From positions 45,020-109,019 of the forward strand of contig JALCSW010000004.1 of the NCBI GenBank assembly GCA_022653695.1: DNA of 64,000 nucleotides, in the 5' to 3' direction. The notes under the pieces were generated by a model. That model saw nothing but the letters and a program-made list of their open reading frames with translations. It did not search any database and was not told the DNA's origin. Shown in pieces: positions 40,267-48,663 of this stretch (the first letter of the stretch is position 1; each line of letters begins with the position of its first letter). The translations under genes and the position numbers were made by a program. The stretch comes from Bacilli bacterium (GTDB lineage Bacteria > Bacillota_I > Bacilli_A > RFN20 > CAG-826).

Positions 40267-41217
40267 ATGAAAAACATATCTTCCTTTTTGGTCGTTCCAA
40301 CCACCGTTCTTGTCTCCTCGCTTTTTTGGTGGCTGTTCAAAAGGAATGTCCATTTCAAGCCGTTGAACGGAACCAACGTGCTTCGCCAGTCGCGTATTTG
40401 GTTTTGGCTGGGTCTCATCGGTGCGTTCTTGTGTTTTGGGATTCAGGTTTGGATAATCTTTTTCCAATTTGATGAGTTTCCTTGCGCAATTCTGTTTGCG
40501 TTTCCTTTCCTTCTCTTTTTTTCGATGATTTTGTTTTGTCTCAACTGGGAAATCGTTATCAAGTCAGATGGATTCGTCTTTCGCGACGCGTTAAGAGTGA
40601 AAAGGGAATATCGTTTCGTTGATGTCACGATTGATGATGAAAAACAATCTTCGGTAGTTAGGAAAAGGTCCAATGGTAGGAGAATATGCGCAGCACCTTA
40701 TTCTTTTGTCGACAACTATGATGCGCTGGAAGTTGCCTATAAATCCTATCTTAAAAAAGAAAAAATGACGATAAAAATAAAGGATTCCAATATTATTAGG
40801 CAATCGGGTCTTGTGTGCGTTTTGGTCGTGCTTTTGTGCTTTTTGCTGTCCGGCATGCTGGTATGGATGACGTTCTCTTTCAAGCCGAGGGTGTGGTTGA
40901 TGACCTTCATCGCCGTCCCTCTGCCCTTCGTCGCCATTTGGTGGGTTTTGAGCCGCGTTAACTGGAGGGTCAAGGTAAAACCGGAAGGGTTCGTCTTTCG
41001 GAATTCCCTGAGGGTCGAAAGGGAATATCGCTTCTCCGATGTTTCTGTTTCCCTTTATAAGGAAAGATGGGTGGTTGCAAGGCTGAAGGGAAGCGAAAAA
41101 AAGGTGTGCTCGGTCGCGGATTATCAAAGGAACCAATTGGTTTTACTTAAGGCGTACAAGGCATATCTCCAAAGGCAGAAACGCGTTTTTGGTAATGCCA
41201 TCAAAGGGCCTAAGTAG
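40267..41217 (+). CDS. Internally duplicated membrane protein, candidate immunity protein
   Basis: A 316-residue protein built of two similar halves. Each half has hydrophobic segments (about 5-23, 42-63 and 70-95; then 180-203 and 211-232). Each is followed by a soluble beta-rich stretch with NWxxxxKxxGFVFRxxLRVxREYRF and an AYKxYL helix, resembling a bacterial PH-like domain. I recognise no named family. It follows an Rhs gene with a hydrophobic C-terminus, and an older, frameshifted copy lies between them. This is the usual layout of polymorphic toxin immunity genes, so an immunity role is inferred. The mRNA is predicted to be leaderless. Confidence 0.7.
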   Translation: MKNISSFLVVPTTVLVSSLFWWLFKRNVHFKPLNGTNVLRQSRIWFWLGLIGAFLCFGIQVWIIFFQFDEFPCAILFAFPFLLFFSMILFCLNWEIVIKSDGFVFRDALRVKREYRFVDVTIDDEKQSSVVRKRSNGRRICAAPYSFVDNYDALEVAYKSYLKKEKMTIKIKDSNIIRQSGLVCVLVVLLCFLLSGMLVWMTFSFKPRVWLMTFIAVPLPFVAIWWVLSRVNWRVKVKPEGFVFRNSLRVEREYRFSDVSVSLYKERWVVARLKGSEKKVCSVADYQRNQLVLLKAYKAYLQRQKRVFGNAIKGPK

Positions 41218-41667
41218 TTTTTTCCGCAAGGAAATAAAAAAATGAGTCCTTTGGCTCGTGTTAAGTCGTCTGGGCGAATAAGGATTCTCGTGAAGTCGAC
41301 CGATGAGGATTCTTCCTCTTTGTCGCTTTTAATGACGCCCGTCCCAGCGACGGAACGGTGAAAGAAAACCTATGTTTACGGTGGAACGCCCGAACGCGCT
41401 TTTGCCTTTTTCTTAGTTCCTCATTTTAACCAAAAGCCATACGCGAATGAACCATTTCTTGAAAAGATGTTGGGGAAATCGCTTTCATGTATCTCCTTTC
41501 TTTTCCATGGCCGACAATCTAAAAATAAGAGCCGTCCCCCATCAATCTCAGCAGTTGTCCGTTCGTGAGGCCGTTGGTCTGAAAAAACGAAAAGATGACG
41601 TTTGTTTTTCCGTTTTTCCAGGGGGTATGGCGCTTAAGCGCATCTTTGTCCTAGGAGGGAAAAAAGA
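41218..41667 (+). other. 450-base leader/intergenic region before an NCS2 permease
   Basis: No protein gene is convincing. A TTTCC-GCAA-GGAAA hairpin flanked by T6 and A7 lies right after the membrane protein stop. The final part has a perfect palindrome GCGCTTAAGCGC (41630-41641) just ahead of AGGAGG. I looked for a purine riboswitch (paired arms with TATGG and TTCTACC loops) and did not find it. Promoter elements are weak (TTGTTT-18-TATGGC). Confidence 0.35.
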
Positions 41668-43218
41668 ATGGCAGAGGTTCAAGAAACGTTATCCGTCAAT
41701 CCGAACGAGCCGCAACGCACGCCCAAAACCGCTTTCGGCAAATGGCTGGACCATTACTTCGGCATATCGAAGTACGGTTCGACCATAATCCGTGAACTGG
41801 TCGGGGGCCTCATCATCTTCTTGGCGATGTTCTACATCTTGCCGGTGAACGCCAACATGCTGACGGGATGGAGTTCAATCACTTCCGTCACCACTTCGAA
41901 CGTCAAGGTTTTGGCCGATGGCACGCGCCAAATCCTTTTGTGGGGCGATGTGTGGGCCCCGGTCGCCGCGGTCTATGCCGGCGTCTTCGCCGCCACGGCC
42001 GTCTCGGCGGCGGTAACCACCCTTATCATGGGCTTCTTTGGCAAGTTGCCGGTCGGGCTGGCCTCCGGCATGGGCATAAACTCGATGATCGCCTACACCG
42101 TGATGCTCGGCATGGGTTACAACTTCGCGCAGTGCATGGCCCTCGTGTTCATGGATGGCCTTATCTTCCTGATCATTTCCGTCACCCCGTTAAGGTCGTG
42201 GATCGTCCGTTCGATTCCGCACTCCCTGAAAATCGCGATCAGCGCCGGCATTGGTTTCTTCATCGCCTTCATCGGTTTGCAGGATATGAAAATCATCGTC
42301 CCCAGCAGTTCGACGGCAGTGGCCTTGGGCGATTTCAAGGATCCTTACGTGTTGCTCGGCTTGGCTGGCCTCATCTTGGTGCTGGCTTTGTCCTCGCTCC
42401 CGAAAAACAACAAGGCAACGAGGTGGATCAGCCGCTTCTCGGTCATCATCAGCCTCCTCGTCATGGGTGTCGTTTCCGCTTCCTGCGGGGTCGCGGGGGT
42501 CAATAGCGCCTATACCCTTCCGACTTTCTACGATTCGTCCTACAGCATCTCTTCCCTCGGGGCCTTCGGCGATGTGTGGGGCGCGTGCTTTCATGGCTTC
42601 GACGTCTTGGCTAAGCCCGAGGCCTACGCGCTCATCTTCGCGTTGTTCTTTATCGACTTCTTCGATACCACCGGAACTTTGCTTGGCGTTGAGGAAGGCG
42701 CCGGAATGGTCAACAAGCGCGGGGAAATCACCGTGAACGATCAGCGCGCCATGATCACCGACGCCTTCGGCACGCTTGTCGGATCCGTCTGCGGCACCAC
42801 GAGCGTCACCTCGTTCGTCGAATCGACCACCGGCGTCGCCGCCGGGGCCCGCACGGGCTTAGCCGCGGTCGTGACCGGTTTGCTCTTCGCCCTTTCCTTA
42901 GCGATCTATCCGGCCCTTGGCATGTTCTCGGCCTCATGCGTCACCGGTCTCGCCTTGGTCTACGTCGGCGTCTGCATGTTCGCCAATCTTTCGAAACTCG
43001 AGTGGAAGGATTGGATCGCGGTGGGCAGCGGCTTCATCACCTGCCTGTTCATGTTGGTCACCTACTCCATCAGCGACGGCATCGCCTGGGGCTTCATCTC
43101 CTACACGGTGATGACCTTGGCGGCCAAACGCTTCCATAAGTCCGACATTCCCGTGACGGCGGTAGGCGCGGCTTTCCTCGTTCTTTATATCGTCGAATTC
43201 GCAACTGGCATCAAATAG
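41668..43218 (+). CDS. NCS2 purine permease, AzgA/PbuG type
   Basis: A 516-residue transporter for adenine, guanine or hypoxanthine by proton symport. Family features are FGISKYGSTIIRELVGGL near the start, GLASGMGINSMIAYTV, the signature FFIDFFDTTGTLLGV and SFVESTTGVAAGARTGL. About 12-14 membrane segments are visible. Seven-base-spaced AGGAGG fixes the start. It is longer than typical (430-490) because of a hydrophilic N-terminal tail and an extra loop around residue 70. A second, UraA/PbuX-type permease follows, so this is a nucleobase uptake region; each gene has its own terminator or leader. Confidence 0.92.
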   Translation: MAEVQETLSVNPNEPQRTPKTAFGKWLDHYFGISKYGSTIIRELVGGLIIFLAMFYILPVNANMLTGWSSITSVTTSNVKVLADGTRQILLWGDVWAPVAAVYAGVFAATAVSAAVTTLIMGFFGKLPVGLASGMGINSMIAYTVMLGMGYNFAQCMALVFMDGLIFLIISVTPLRSWIVRSIPHSLKIAISAGIGFFIAFIGLQDMKIIVPSSSTAVALGDFKDPYVLLGLAGLILVLALSSLPKNNKATRWISRFSVIISLLVMGVVSASCGVAGVNSAYTLPTFYDSSYSISSLGAFGDVWGACFHGFDVLAKPEAYALIFALFFIDFFDTTGTLLGVEEGAGMVNKRGEITVNDQRAMITDAFGTLVGSVCGTTSVTSFVESTTGVAAGARTGLAAVVTGLLFALSLAIYPALGMFSASCVTGLALVYVGVCMFANLSKLEWKDWIAVGSGFITCLFMLVTYSISDGIAWGFISYTVMTLAAKRFHKSDIPVTAVGAAFLVLYIVEFATGIK

Positions 43219-43235
43219 AGATCCCCGATGGATAA

Positions 43236-43262
43236 GGGGATCCGCGATCGGGTCCCCTTTTC
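43236..43262 (+). terminator. Intrinsic terminator of the purine permease gene
   Basis: GGGGATCC (43236-43243) pairs with GGGTCCCC (43250-43257), one G-U pair, followed by TTTTCT. Confidence 0.8.
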
Positions 43263-43410
43263 TATTGAGGAACGCTTCGCCCTGGTTAATATAGAGGCGC
43301 TTGCCCGATGTCGGCCTCATCAAAGAAGGATGGAATCGCGGGCCGACCAAAAAGCGAAGAGAAGAATCATAACAGGCTTATTTCTCATCGAAGGAAGAAA
43401 ATTATTATAG

Positions 43411-43632
43411 CCTGAAAACGCCGCCGCTCCTAGGAAAAATCGCTTTCAAGGAAGCAACATGCCTTTGCGCTTGAAAGTGGCGGCCTTTCCGTTAGACTAC
43501 CCCTCGGGAGCGCGAGGAATGGGAGAACATCGGGGGTCGAAAAAAGAAAACCGGCTTGCCTTTGCCTCCTCGTCGCCTCGCCTCGCATATCCAGCGCTCA
43601 CGAAGGACCGATTCGTTGGTCCTTCTTTTTTT
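43411..43632 (+). promoter_or_regulatory. Structured leader with attenuator-like terminator before the UraA/PbuX permease
   Basis: CTTTCAAG and CTTGAAAG (about 43444-43478) are perfect arms of a first stem-loop, and CCTCG/CGAGG forms a second. The leader ends with a textbook terminator, GAAGGACC (43602-43609) with GGTCCTTC (43618-43625) followed by seven T residues, only 20 bases before the start codon. A terminator inside the 5' leader implies transcription attenuation by a nucleobase, nucleotide or protein. A TATTAT (43403-43408) may be the -10. I cannot assign it to a known riboswitch class, and the PyrR-binding loop is not evident. Confidence 0.6.
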
Positions 43633-43651
43633 GCGCCGGAGAAAGGATTCT

Positions 43652-45118
43652 ATGAAGGAAAACGAGAAACGGATGCTTCTGGACGTCGACGAATTCCCCC
43701 AAAGGAAAAGCCAAGCCCTGATTTTGGCCATCCAACACGTGCTGGCCATGTTCGTGGCCTGCATCACGGTCCCCACGATTGTCTTTCAGAATTATGTGAC
43801 GGCTGAGGGAACGCCGCTGACGCAGGCGCTGCTCGCTCCGACGATCGTGGCCGCCGGGGTCGGAACCCTTTTCTATTTGGCCATGACCAAATTCAAGGCG
43901 CCGATGTTTCTGGCCTCCAGTTTCGCTTATATGTCGCCGATGATCTCCGCCATCGCCCTTGGGCGCACGGAGTATGGGGTGATAGATGGGGTAACCGTCT
44001 ATACCGCCAATCTTTGGATCCTTCCGGTTGGGATGGGGATGGTGGGCGCACTCTATTGTCTGGTCGCCCTCTTCATCAAGCTCTTTGGCGTCAACTGGCT
44101 GAACAAGCTTCTGCCGCCGATCGTCATCGGCCCGGTCATCATGGTCATTGGCCTTTCCCTTGCCGCCAGCGCGGTCGCTAACCTCCAAGGCACGGCTTCT
44201 TCCGCCTCGGGTTACAATCTCATGGAAATCCTCTGTGGCCTCTTGGCGATGGTCATCACCGCCTTAGCGGCCCATTATGGGAAGGGCATGGTTTCGCTGA
44301 TTCCGTTCGTGATCGGCATGGCCGGCGGATACGCGGCCGCGACCCTCGTGACCGCGATCGGCTATTATGGGTGTGGGAACATTTACTTCCGGATCGTCGA
44401 TTTCTCCCCGCTCGTCCGGAATTTCAGCCCCGTCGATTTCACCTCCTTCCTCGATTATCCGCGCTTCCTGTTCCTTTTGGACGGCTCCTCGGTTCCGTTA
44501 AGTTGGGGAAACGTTGGCCAAGCGGCGCTTCTCTTCGTTCCCGTGGGTTTCGTCACCATTTGCGAGCATATCGGCGATCATAAGAACATGTCGGGGATTT
44601 TGGGCCGGGATCTTCTGGTTGATCCGGGCTTGAGCAGAACCTTGATCGGAGACGGGGTCGCCACTGCCCTCTCGGGATCCCTTTGCGGCGCGGCCAACAC
44701 CACATATGGGGAAAACGTCGCGGTGGTGGGGCTCACCCGCATCGCCTCGGTCAAAGTCATCGTTTTGGCCTGCCTGATCGCGATCGGCCTTGGCTTCCTG
44801 TCGCCGCTGATGGCTCTCGCGATGACGATTCCTTCCTGCGTAACCGGAGGGGTCTCGATGATTCTCTACGGCTTCATCGCCGCCAGCGGCATCAAAATCC
44901 TGGTCAGCGAGCACGTGGATTTCGGGAAGACGAAAAACGTCTTCGTCGCCTCGGTTATCCTCGTCAGTGGCATCGGGGGCTTGGTTTTCTCCTTCTCGGA
45001 TGCCTCGGGGGCGGAGGCGGTGAAGATCACTTCCATTGCCGTCTGCATGTTGCTTGGAATCGTGATGAATGCCATCCTGAAAGAAAAGAAACCCGCGAGT
45101 CAGGCGCCGGGGAAATAA
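43652..45118 (+). CDS. NCS2 uracil/xanthine permease, UraA/PbuX type
   Basis: A 488-residue nucleobase-proton symporter with about 14 membrane segments. Typical features are QALILAIQHVLAMFVACITVP at the first segment and the later LFVPVGFVTICEHIGDHKNM and GSLCGAANTTYGENVAVVGLTRIAS, the UraA/PbuX substrate-site signature. QHVLAMF and ENVAVVGLT favour uracil or xanthine. The start at 43652 has AAAGGA four bases upstream; an extension back to 43556 crosses the attenuator and is rejected. Expression is predicted to be controlled by the leader terminator. Confidence 0.93.
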   Translation: MKENEKRMLLDVDEFPQRKSQALILAIQHVLAMFVACITVPTIVFQNYVTAEGTPLTQALLAPTIVAAGVGTLFYLAMTKFKAPMFLASSFAYMSPMISAIALGRTEYGVIDGVTVYTANLWILPVGMGMVGALYCLVALFIKLFGVNWLNKLLPPIVIGPVIMVIGLSLAASAVANLQGTASSASGYNLMEILCGLLAMVITALAAHYGKGMVSLIPFVIGMAGGYAAATLVTAIGYYGCGNIYFRIVDFSPLVRNFSPVDFTSFLDYPRFLFLLDGSSVPLSWGNVGQAALLFVPVGFVTICEHIGDHKNMSGILGRDLLVDPGLSRTLIGDGVATALSGSLCGAANTTYGENVAVVGLTRIASVKVIVLACLIAIGLGFLSPLMALAMTIPSCVTGGVSMILYGFIAASGIKILVSEHVDFGKTKNVFVASVILVSGIGGLVFSFSDASGAEAVKITSIAVCMLLGIVMNAILKEKKPASQAPGK

Positions 45119-45158
45119 GAAGGATCCTGAGCGAAATCCGTGGGAGCGGGCGGTCTTT

Positions 45159-46574
45159 TCATATCTTGGGGAGAGGTGGCAAAACAAGCCCTTTCCTCAG
45201 GCGGCCGCTAATCGTTTCAAGCAAAAACGGAAAAGCGTATTGGGGTAAGGAAAAATAGAAAGATCCTTTTCCGAAATTCCCGGATATCAATTTGTAAACG
45301 CGCAGAATCTTATACGGGGTTTTCCCTTCCGCCAACGCTTTGGCCGAGGCCATTTTCCCGTTTTTGGCCTTTGACTCGACGACGGATATTCCGTCCTTTT
45401 CTTCAATAAGGAAATCATTTTCCTGATGGCGTTTGGTATCGGAATAGTAATAAAGAGACAGCCCGGCTTTGTACTGCATATCGGCTGCCAGAGCTTCATA
45501 TACAGCCCCTTTATAAGCTCCAAGGTCTCCGTTTAGGATGCCCTGGGTGAGCGTCAGTGGGTAAGAAGCGGTCAATAGTCCGATATCGGTTGGATAGACT
45601 TTGAACTCCTCGCTAATGGAGTTACCAGACAGTGGTGACTCTATGGCCCGAAGGTTATGCGCCATCACGATGAGCCCGGTTTTTTCCATCCAAGCCAAGG
45701 CATCGGAAAACTCACTGCTTCTTCCCCCGCCTTGGACGCAACTATACTTGAATTTCTTGTTTTCTTTCGCAAGTTGGTCGGAGATGCTTCGATAAGCCCT
45801 TTGGGTTCTGATCAGCAACGTTGGGTCGATGATGGTGACTCCGTTTCTGTCCGTTTTCTTTCCGAAATCATCTTCATAGTCTTTAAGCAACCGTATCTGA
45901 ACGTTTCTAGCCTCGAGCAAATCCTTTGAGTTTAAAAACGCCACGACCGCCTCGGGCATGCCTCCGACCACAACATAGCGGAGAAGGCGCGAAGACAAAA
46001 CCGAATGAATGGTTGGAGAGACCTCGGAGAAAGAAACCACGCTGTTTTTTATTTCCCTTATAGCTTCATCACTCACTTTGTTTGCCCACAAGAACTCTTC
46101 GAAGTCCAAGGCGGTCATATCTACGTACTCTTCATAGCCAACCGGAGTGTTCTTTTTGGCCTTTTCGTTAACTCCGGCAACCCCAAGCAAAGAGCCGGTG
46201 GCGATAATGTCATATCCGGAATCGACTCCGAAGATCTTAAAAGACTCTCTGACCAAGGGGCAGTCTCCGACTTCGTCAAAGACTAAGCACGTTTTGCCTT
46301 TCTCAAAACTTTTGTCCGGAAAACGAATTTTTGAGCCTGCAATAATCGATTCCAGAGTCACCCTTCCGTCATCGCCGTTGTTCTCAAAGATTTTTTGAAG
46401 CGACCTATCGTGTCGGAAATCAAAAAGAACCCAATTTTCGTAATTCTCTTTCGCGAATTTTAAAGCGCTATAAGACTTCCCAACTTGTCTTAGTCCCTCG
46501 ATGATCAAAGGCTTATGGTTTGGTCGGTTTTTCCACTTTAGCAGCGATTCGTTTATCTTCCTTTTTAGTTCCAT
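45159..46574 (-). CDS. AAA-family ATPase with DUF4143 domain
   Basis: A 471-residue ATPase. The P-loop GLRQVGKS is at about residues 27-34, Walker B LVFDEVGDCP near 94-103 and sensor 1 IIATGSLLG near 123-131. The C-terminal half is DUF4143 and related to archaeal-type nuclease folds, with FEVYPTDIGLL near residue 325 and YYSDTKRHQENDFLIEE near 370-386. Such ATPases are common, laterally mobile and of unclear role in gut bacteria. GGGAG lies four bases before the ATG. Two 31-base repeats with dyads lie directly upstream and overlap the promoter. The gene and its flanks look AT-rich compared with neighbours. Confidence 0.88.
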   Translation of the reverse strand: MELKRKINESLLKWKNRPNHKPLIIEGLRQVGKSYSALKFAKENYENWVLFDFRHDRSLQKIFENNGDDGRVTLESIIAGSKIRFPDKSFEKGKTCLVFDEVGDCPLVRESFKIFGVDSGYDIIATGSLLGVAGVNEKAKKNTPVGYEEYVDMTALDFEEFLWANKVSDEAIREIKNSVVSFSEVSPTIHSVLSSRLLRYVVVGGMPEAVVAFLNSKDLLEARNVQIRLLKDYEDDFGKKTDRNGVTIIDPTLLIRTQRAYRSISDQLAKENKKFKYSCVQGGGRSSEFSDALAWMEKTGLIVMAHNLRAIESPLSGNSISEEFKVYPTDIGLLTASYPLTLTQGILNGDLGAYKGAVYEALAADMQYKAGLSLYYYSDTKRHQENDFLIEEKDGISVVESKAKNGKMASAKALAEGKTPYKILRVYKLISGNFGKGSFYFSLPQYAFPFLLETISGRLRKGLVLPPLPKI

Positions 46575-46592
46575 GGGACTCCCTGTGAATCC

Positions 46593-46681
46593 ATTTTATC
46601 ATAAAACAAAGAAAAACTTCGAAAAATGTATTTTGTTGCACTTTTCGAAGTCGAAAAATGTATTATGTTGCACTTTTCGAA
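46593..46681 (-). repeat. Two tandem 31-base dyad repeats upstream of the AAA/DUF4143 gene
   Basis: Copies at 46619-46649 and 46651-46681 are identical except for one base (T or A in the middle) with a period of 32. Each is itself an inverted repeat with arms TTCGAAAA(A)TG and CACTTTTCGAA. On the minus strand TTTTTC at the repeat edge, 17 bases and TATGAT (about 46593-46598) form a plausible promoter, so the proximal copy overlaps the -35. They look like operator sites for a dimeric or oligomeric protein. Confidence 0.75.
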
Positions 46682-46739
46682 ATATTGATAGATTCGGGTG
46701 GGAAATCATCAGGCCATGCGCGATTTTCTTAGCCTTATA

Positions 46740-47002
46740 AGGTCGTTTTGCAGACTATGGGACCTGAGTTAAACTCTCGAACGAAATTCCTTTCGGCTGT
46801 TCATCCGATGGGGGTGGTGCGTTTTAGCGCTTCTTTTTGGAACGACGTCAGATTGTTTACATCGCCTTATTCGTTGAATCTAGGCGTCATTAGTAATCGG
46901 TGAATGTATCACCATTCATTATTGAATCGAGCTATATTGCCCCTCAAAAGTTCGCGATTCAGTGTCATTGAGTTTCCGTGCACTGCCGTTTCTTTTGGAT
47001 TA
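46740..47002. other. Intergenic region between the AAA ATPase and toxin-antitoxin genes
   Basis: About 260 bases with no supported gene. It holds a GGTGA/TCACC and overlapping GAATG/CATTC inverted repeats near 46898-46920, and otherwise nothing I can interpret. Confidence 0.35.
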
Positions 47003-47031
47003 TTTAAAGTATTTGTAACATATGTTACAAT
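47003..47031 (+). promoter_or_regulatory. Promoter with 16-base palindromic operator, toxin-antitoxin module
   Basis: TTTAAA (47003-47008), 17 bases and TACAAT (47026-47031). The perfect palindrome TGTAACATATGTTACA (47014-47029) fills the spacer and enters the -10, ideal for autorepression. Transcription should start at or next to the ATG at 47038. Confidence 0.75.
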
Positions 47032-47037
47032 CAGTTT

Positions 47038-47901
47038 ATGAAAAACTACAATTTTAGATCCGATCTCAAACTCGTAAGGAAATACCTAAATTTATCCCAG
47101 GAAGAATTCGGAAGGCTTATCGGTGTTAACCGCGTTTCGGTCTCCAGATATGAAACCGGCCTTGAGTTCCCCGGGGATTCGACTTTAGAATCATTTTATT
47201 CTTTTTGCTATTCCAATAAGGTGAAACTTGGCGATTTCAATCAAATTAAAATCCAGTATCTCGAGGATGACAAAAAACAATGCGTTCTTCTTTTTCATGG
47301 GGCAAAGGACAAAATAAAGGGGGCGATCGATATTTTTCACTCTAAAGCTCCAGTGGATCTTGGATCTGGATTTTATGCTGGAGAGAAATACTCTCAGGCT
47401 TCCACTTGGGTTGCCAATTATCCGAAAGGATCCGTCTACTGCTATTATGCCAACTTGGGTGATCTCAAAGGAACGGAAATAACAGTTGAAGAGAAATGGA
47501 TGATTGCAATCCTGTATTATAGAGGTAGACTACGCGAGTATTCTGAATCCCCAAAAGTCAAGAGCATCATTGATGATTTGGAACGGTGCGATTACATCAA
47601 AGCCCCAATAGCCGACAACAATATGTATCAGACCTTGGAAGAATTCGGGCACAGACGCATTACGGATGAGCAATGCTTTCACGCTTTAAGTGCCAAAAAC
47701 CTGGGAAGACAATACGTTTTTAGAACTGAAGTCGCCTGTGAGAAACTAGTTTTTGCCGATAGAATTTACCTGTGCAAAGAAGAAAAGAAGGACTGCCTAA
47801 AAGAAAAATCCGAATCGGATGCAAACGGAATCAAGAAAGCTCAGATGGCGATAGAGAAATACCGGAGGAAAGGAAGGTATATCGATGAACTATTCAAATA
47901 G
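47038..47901 (+). CDS. HTH protein fused to a DUF3990 ADP-ribosyltransferase-like domain, candidate toxin
   Basis: A 287-residue protein. Residues 8-60 form an XRE-type helix-turn-helix (NLSQEEFGRLIGVNRVSVSRYETG). From about residue 82 it matches DUF3990: LLFHGAKDKIKG, then DLGSGFYAGEKYSQASTWVANYP and a later YVFRTEVACEKL. DUF3990 is related to ADP-ribosyltransferases, with the FHG and GSGFY elements corresponding to NAD-binding strands. Fusion of the DNA-binding and putative catalytic domains in one chain is notable. The partner gene overlaps its 3' end by 17 bases. No Shine-Dalgarno sequence exists and the -10 is six bases away, predicting a leaderless mRNA. Confidence 0.82.
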   Translation: MKNYNFRSDLKLVRKYLNLSQEEFGRLIGVNRVSVSRYETGLEFPGDSTLESFYSFCYSNKVKLGDFNQIKIQYLEDDKKQCVLLFHGAKDKIKGAIDIFHSKAPVDLGSGFYAGEKYSQASTWVANYPKGSVYCYYANLGDLKGTEITVEEKWMIAILYYRGRLREYSESPKVKSIIDDLERCDYIKAPIADNNMYQTLEEFGHRRITDEQCFHALSAKNLGRQYVFRTEVACEKLVFADRIYLCKEEKKDCLKEKSESDANGIKKAQMAIEKYRRKGRYIDELFK

Positions 47902-48361
47902 AGTTTTGACGCAGGATGAATTATCCCTTTGCGATCAACAGGCGTCTTTATTCAAGATGGCCGCTTTGGATAAAGAAATCCAGCCGGCTTATTTTGTTCG
48001 TTCCTTTATGAACGGCGAATATGCCAGATTCATGGATGATTATCGCTTCATCCATTCCCACCTTTCGATAGATGATGTTTTCTTCGATATTAAGGGGAAG
48101 TTAAAAAAAACCGATGATAACAAAGGATTTTATTCAGCTGGCTTGATGAATTGGATCGGATATATGTACCGTTATTGGGCCATAACGAGAGAGACATCCT
48201 CCAAAGAGATATATTCGCGTATGAAAATGAAAAGTTTGGCTGCCCTTTATCCGCTTTATCACACCCAAGACCCTGAGAAGGCTATGCAAATGATCATGGA
48301 GTCTATTCCGGCCAAACCCGCTCTCTCGTTTAGGGAATACTTTTTGGAGCATAAAAAGTAA
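47885..48361 (+). CDS. Partner of the DUF3990 protein, candidate antitoxin
   Basis: A 158-residue, mainly helical protein. It contains SAGLMNWIGYMYRYWAITRETSSKEIYSR-type sequence near residues 83-110 followed by LYHTQDPEKAM, a pattern I have seen in small proteins paired with ART-like toxins, but I cannot name the family with certainty. GGAAGG lies seven bases before its ATG, inside the toxin gene, so the two are translationally coupled with the toxin first. It likely neutralises the toxin or acts as co-regulator. A near-copy of the operator palindrome begins one base after its stop. Confidence 0.65.
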   Translation: MNYSNRVLTQDELSLCDQQASLFKMAALDKEIQPAYFVRSFMNGEYARFMDDYRFIHSHLSIDDVFFDIKGKLKKTDDNKGFYSAGLMNWIGYMYRYWAITRETSSKEIYSRMKMKSLAALYPLYHTQDPEKAMQMIMESIPAKPALSFREYFLEHKK

Positions 48362-48362
48362 A

Positions 48363-48378
48363 TGTAGCATATGTTACA
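48363..48378. repeat. Second copy of the toxin-antitoxin palindrome
   Basis: TGTAGCATATGTTACA differs by one base from the palindrome at 47014-47029. The two copies bracket the two-gene module almost exactly (1.35 kb apart). It may be a second operator, a readthrough/antisense control site, or the trace of module insertion. Confidence 0.75.
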
Positions 48379-48663
48379 TCAACTTATTTAGAAGAGTTTT
48401 AATGACTATCAGAAAAGCCTTCCGACGATACAAAATCAGGCAACAATGGTTCTAATGGGCGGTTTTTGCAGAAAAAGCAGAACTCATATTGTATGGAATT
48501 GAAGGAGTGCTGAAACTGCGATTCATTTGGCTGCTTCACCACGTTGCTCGCACTTACCGTTTTCCAAGATCTCAGAAGTGGTTGGGGATCCGAATTTCAA
48601 AAAAAGAGAAAAAAAGGAAAGACCTCCAGAAACCCTTCAATAGACTCACATCGTTTAGAAACG
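48379..48663. other. Intergenic region between the toxin-antitoxin module and tRNA array
   Basis: About 285 bases without a supported gene. The short open frames have no start signals and read as low-complexity or basic sequence. No CRISPR-like repeat, integrase remnant or tRNA-end direct repeat was seen. Confidence 0.4.

Noticed and set aside
41218..41667. Purine riboswitch before the AzgA/PbuG permease
   Set aside because: The characteristic three-way junction loops and conserved pyrimidines were not found despite the suggestive position.
46618..46681. Plasmid-type iterons
   Set aside because: Only two copies exist, they overlap a chromosomal gene's promoter, and no replication protein is nearby; operators are more likely.
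48379..48663. CRISPR-like or att-site remnant next to the tRNA array
   Set aside because: No repeated unit and no copy of the tRNA-Leu 3' end were found; the tRNA operon terminator is intact.
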